NCBI GenBank assembly: GCA_902774795.1
Contig: CACYKA010000013.1
Coordinates: 1-54,936 of the forward strand
DNA from: an uncultured Prevotellaceae bacterium
GTDB taxonomy: Bacteria > Bacteroidota > Bacteroidia > Bacteroidales > Bacteroidaceae
Length of the DNA: 54,936 nucleotides
Reading direction: 5' to 3'
Numbering within the stretch: position 1 is the stretch's first letter; each line of letters starts with the position of its first letter. A program made the translations under genes and the position numbers. Below, piece after piece: positions 54,418 to 54,936 of this stretch. The notes under the pieces were generated by a model. The model was given only the letters and a program-made list of their open reading frames with translations. It was not told the DNA's origin and searched no databases.

Positions 54418-54612
54418 ATGAAGATTAAAGAATTAAAAGAACTCGATGTCAAGGAATTGACAGAGAAGCTGGAGAATGCAGAAGCAGCTCTCGACACAAT
54501 GAAGCTGAACCATATGGTGTCTCCACTTGAGAATCCATCACAGATTAAAGCGGCTCGTCGTGACATCGCACGTATGAAAACAGAGATTCGCTTACGTGAA
54601 CTTAATAAATAA
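54418..54612 (+). CDS. rpmC: 50S ribosomal protein L29
   Basis: L29 (64 aa) is a small two-helix protein near the exit tunnel. It begins [20 protein letters not shown] and ends with [15 protein letters not shown], both family-typical. Adjacent genes are within a few bases. Confidence 0.95.
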   Translation: MKIKELKELDVKELTEKLENAEAALDTMKLNHMVSPLENPSQIKAARRDIARMKTEIRLRELNK

Positions 54613-54623
54613 TAATGGTCCAT

Positions 54624-54881
54624 ATGGAAATGCGTAATTTAAGAAAGACAAGACAGGGTGTTGTTACAAGCAACAAGATGGATAAAACCATTGTTATTGC
54701 ATCCAAGTTCAAGGAGAAGCACCCAATCTATGGTAAGTTTGTGCAGAAGACTAAGAAGTATCATGCACACGATGAGAAGAATGAGGCAAACGTAGGTGAT
54801 ACAGTCCTCATTATGGAGACACGTCCACTCTCTAAGACAAAGAGATGGAGATTAGTTTCAATAATTGAAAAAGCTAAGTAA
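54624..54881 (+). CDS. rpsQ: 30S ribosomal protein S17
   Basis: S17 binds 16S rRNA early in assembly. The ATG at 54624 ([14 protein letters not shown]) is chosen over the ATG at 54615, which adds three residues (MVH) not expected in the family. Motifs: [20 protein letters not shown] and [11 protein letters not shown]. The result is 85 aa. Confidence 0.95.
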   Translation: MEMRNLRKTRQGVVTSNKMDKTIVIASKFKEKHPIYGKFVQKTKKYHAHDEKNEANVGDTVLIMETRPLSKTKRWRLVSIIEKAK

Positions 54882-54883
54882 TT

Positions 54884-54936
54884 ATGATACAGGCAGAATC
54901 AAGACTTACAGTATGTGACAACAGCGGTGCACGTGA
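54884..54936 (+). CDS. rplN: 50S ribosomal protein L14, partial
   Basis: The gene begins two bases after the rpsQ stop and runs off the window. The 17 readable residues, MIQAESRLTVCDNSGAR, are the conserved L14 N-terminus. L14 is the expected next gene of the operon. Confidence 0.93.
   Translation, partial: MIQAESRLTVCDNSGAR

Overview
The window comes from a Bacteroidales chromosome, most likely Prevotella or a close relative. The grounds are: promoters of the Bacteroidetes type (TTTG or TTGC, then 19-20 bp, then TAnnTTTG); start sites without strong Shine-Dalgarno sequences; the gene order rpsU-xerC-hpf-tRNAs-tuf-tRNA-Trp-secE-nusG-rplKAJL-rpoBC; a fimbrillin-like lipoprotein; a PL11 lyase and a dockerin-bearing GH5. 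Taxonomy is inferred from sequence style and gene order only.

Layout. 1-2460 is an accessory module: a VapE-family P-loop ATPase gene and a small cysteine-containing DUF6078-like gene, surrounded by several short-period repeat arrays. 2508-4133 (-) is a surface lipoprotein with a homopolymer-rich upstream region. 4700-12696 (+) is a metabolic run: nadA, cysS, a U32-family protein, sufE and a large SNF2-type helicase, tightly packed or overlapping. 12732-17010 (+) holds an M15 peptidase, a PL11 rhamnogalacturonan lyase and a short ComEC-like membrane protein, which overlaps tail-to-tail with an AmpG-like transporter (-). 18326-33257 is the translation/transcription block: rpsU, xerC, hpf, four tRNAs, tuf, tRNA-Trp, secE, nusG, rplK, rplA, rplJ, rplL, rpoB, rpoC. 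33268-45970 is about 13 kb of other genes: an AMP-ligase/ACP/acyltransferase fusion, a GH5, a DUF4861 protein, korA-korB, a FadL-like porin and a CapD-like dehydratase. 46420-54936 is the str/S10 region: rpsL, rpsG, fusA, rpsJ, rplC, rplD, rplW, rplB, rpsS, rplV, rpsC, rplP, rpmC, rpsQ, and rplN cut by the window end.

Most unusual signals. (1) Three intergenic regions (47-152, 38218-38362, 46097-46285) carry arrays of short hyphenated palindromes centred about every 21-22 bp, roughly two helical turns. The arm sequences change from unit to unit while the symmetry is largely kept. (2) The VapE gene is bracketed by copies of a 9-nt word (ATCTCTCCC, mostly at 12-nt spacing), in one orientation upstream and mainly the other downstream, including a perfect 12-bp inverted repeat; a 21-nt direct repeat lies further upstream. 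(3) Heptamer repeats (CGGTTAR, four units) follow two stop codons within operons. (4) Ribosomal protein L2 is about 21 residues short in its conserved N-terminal region. There is no rRNA, CRISPR array, transposase or recognisable prophage in the window.
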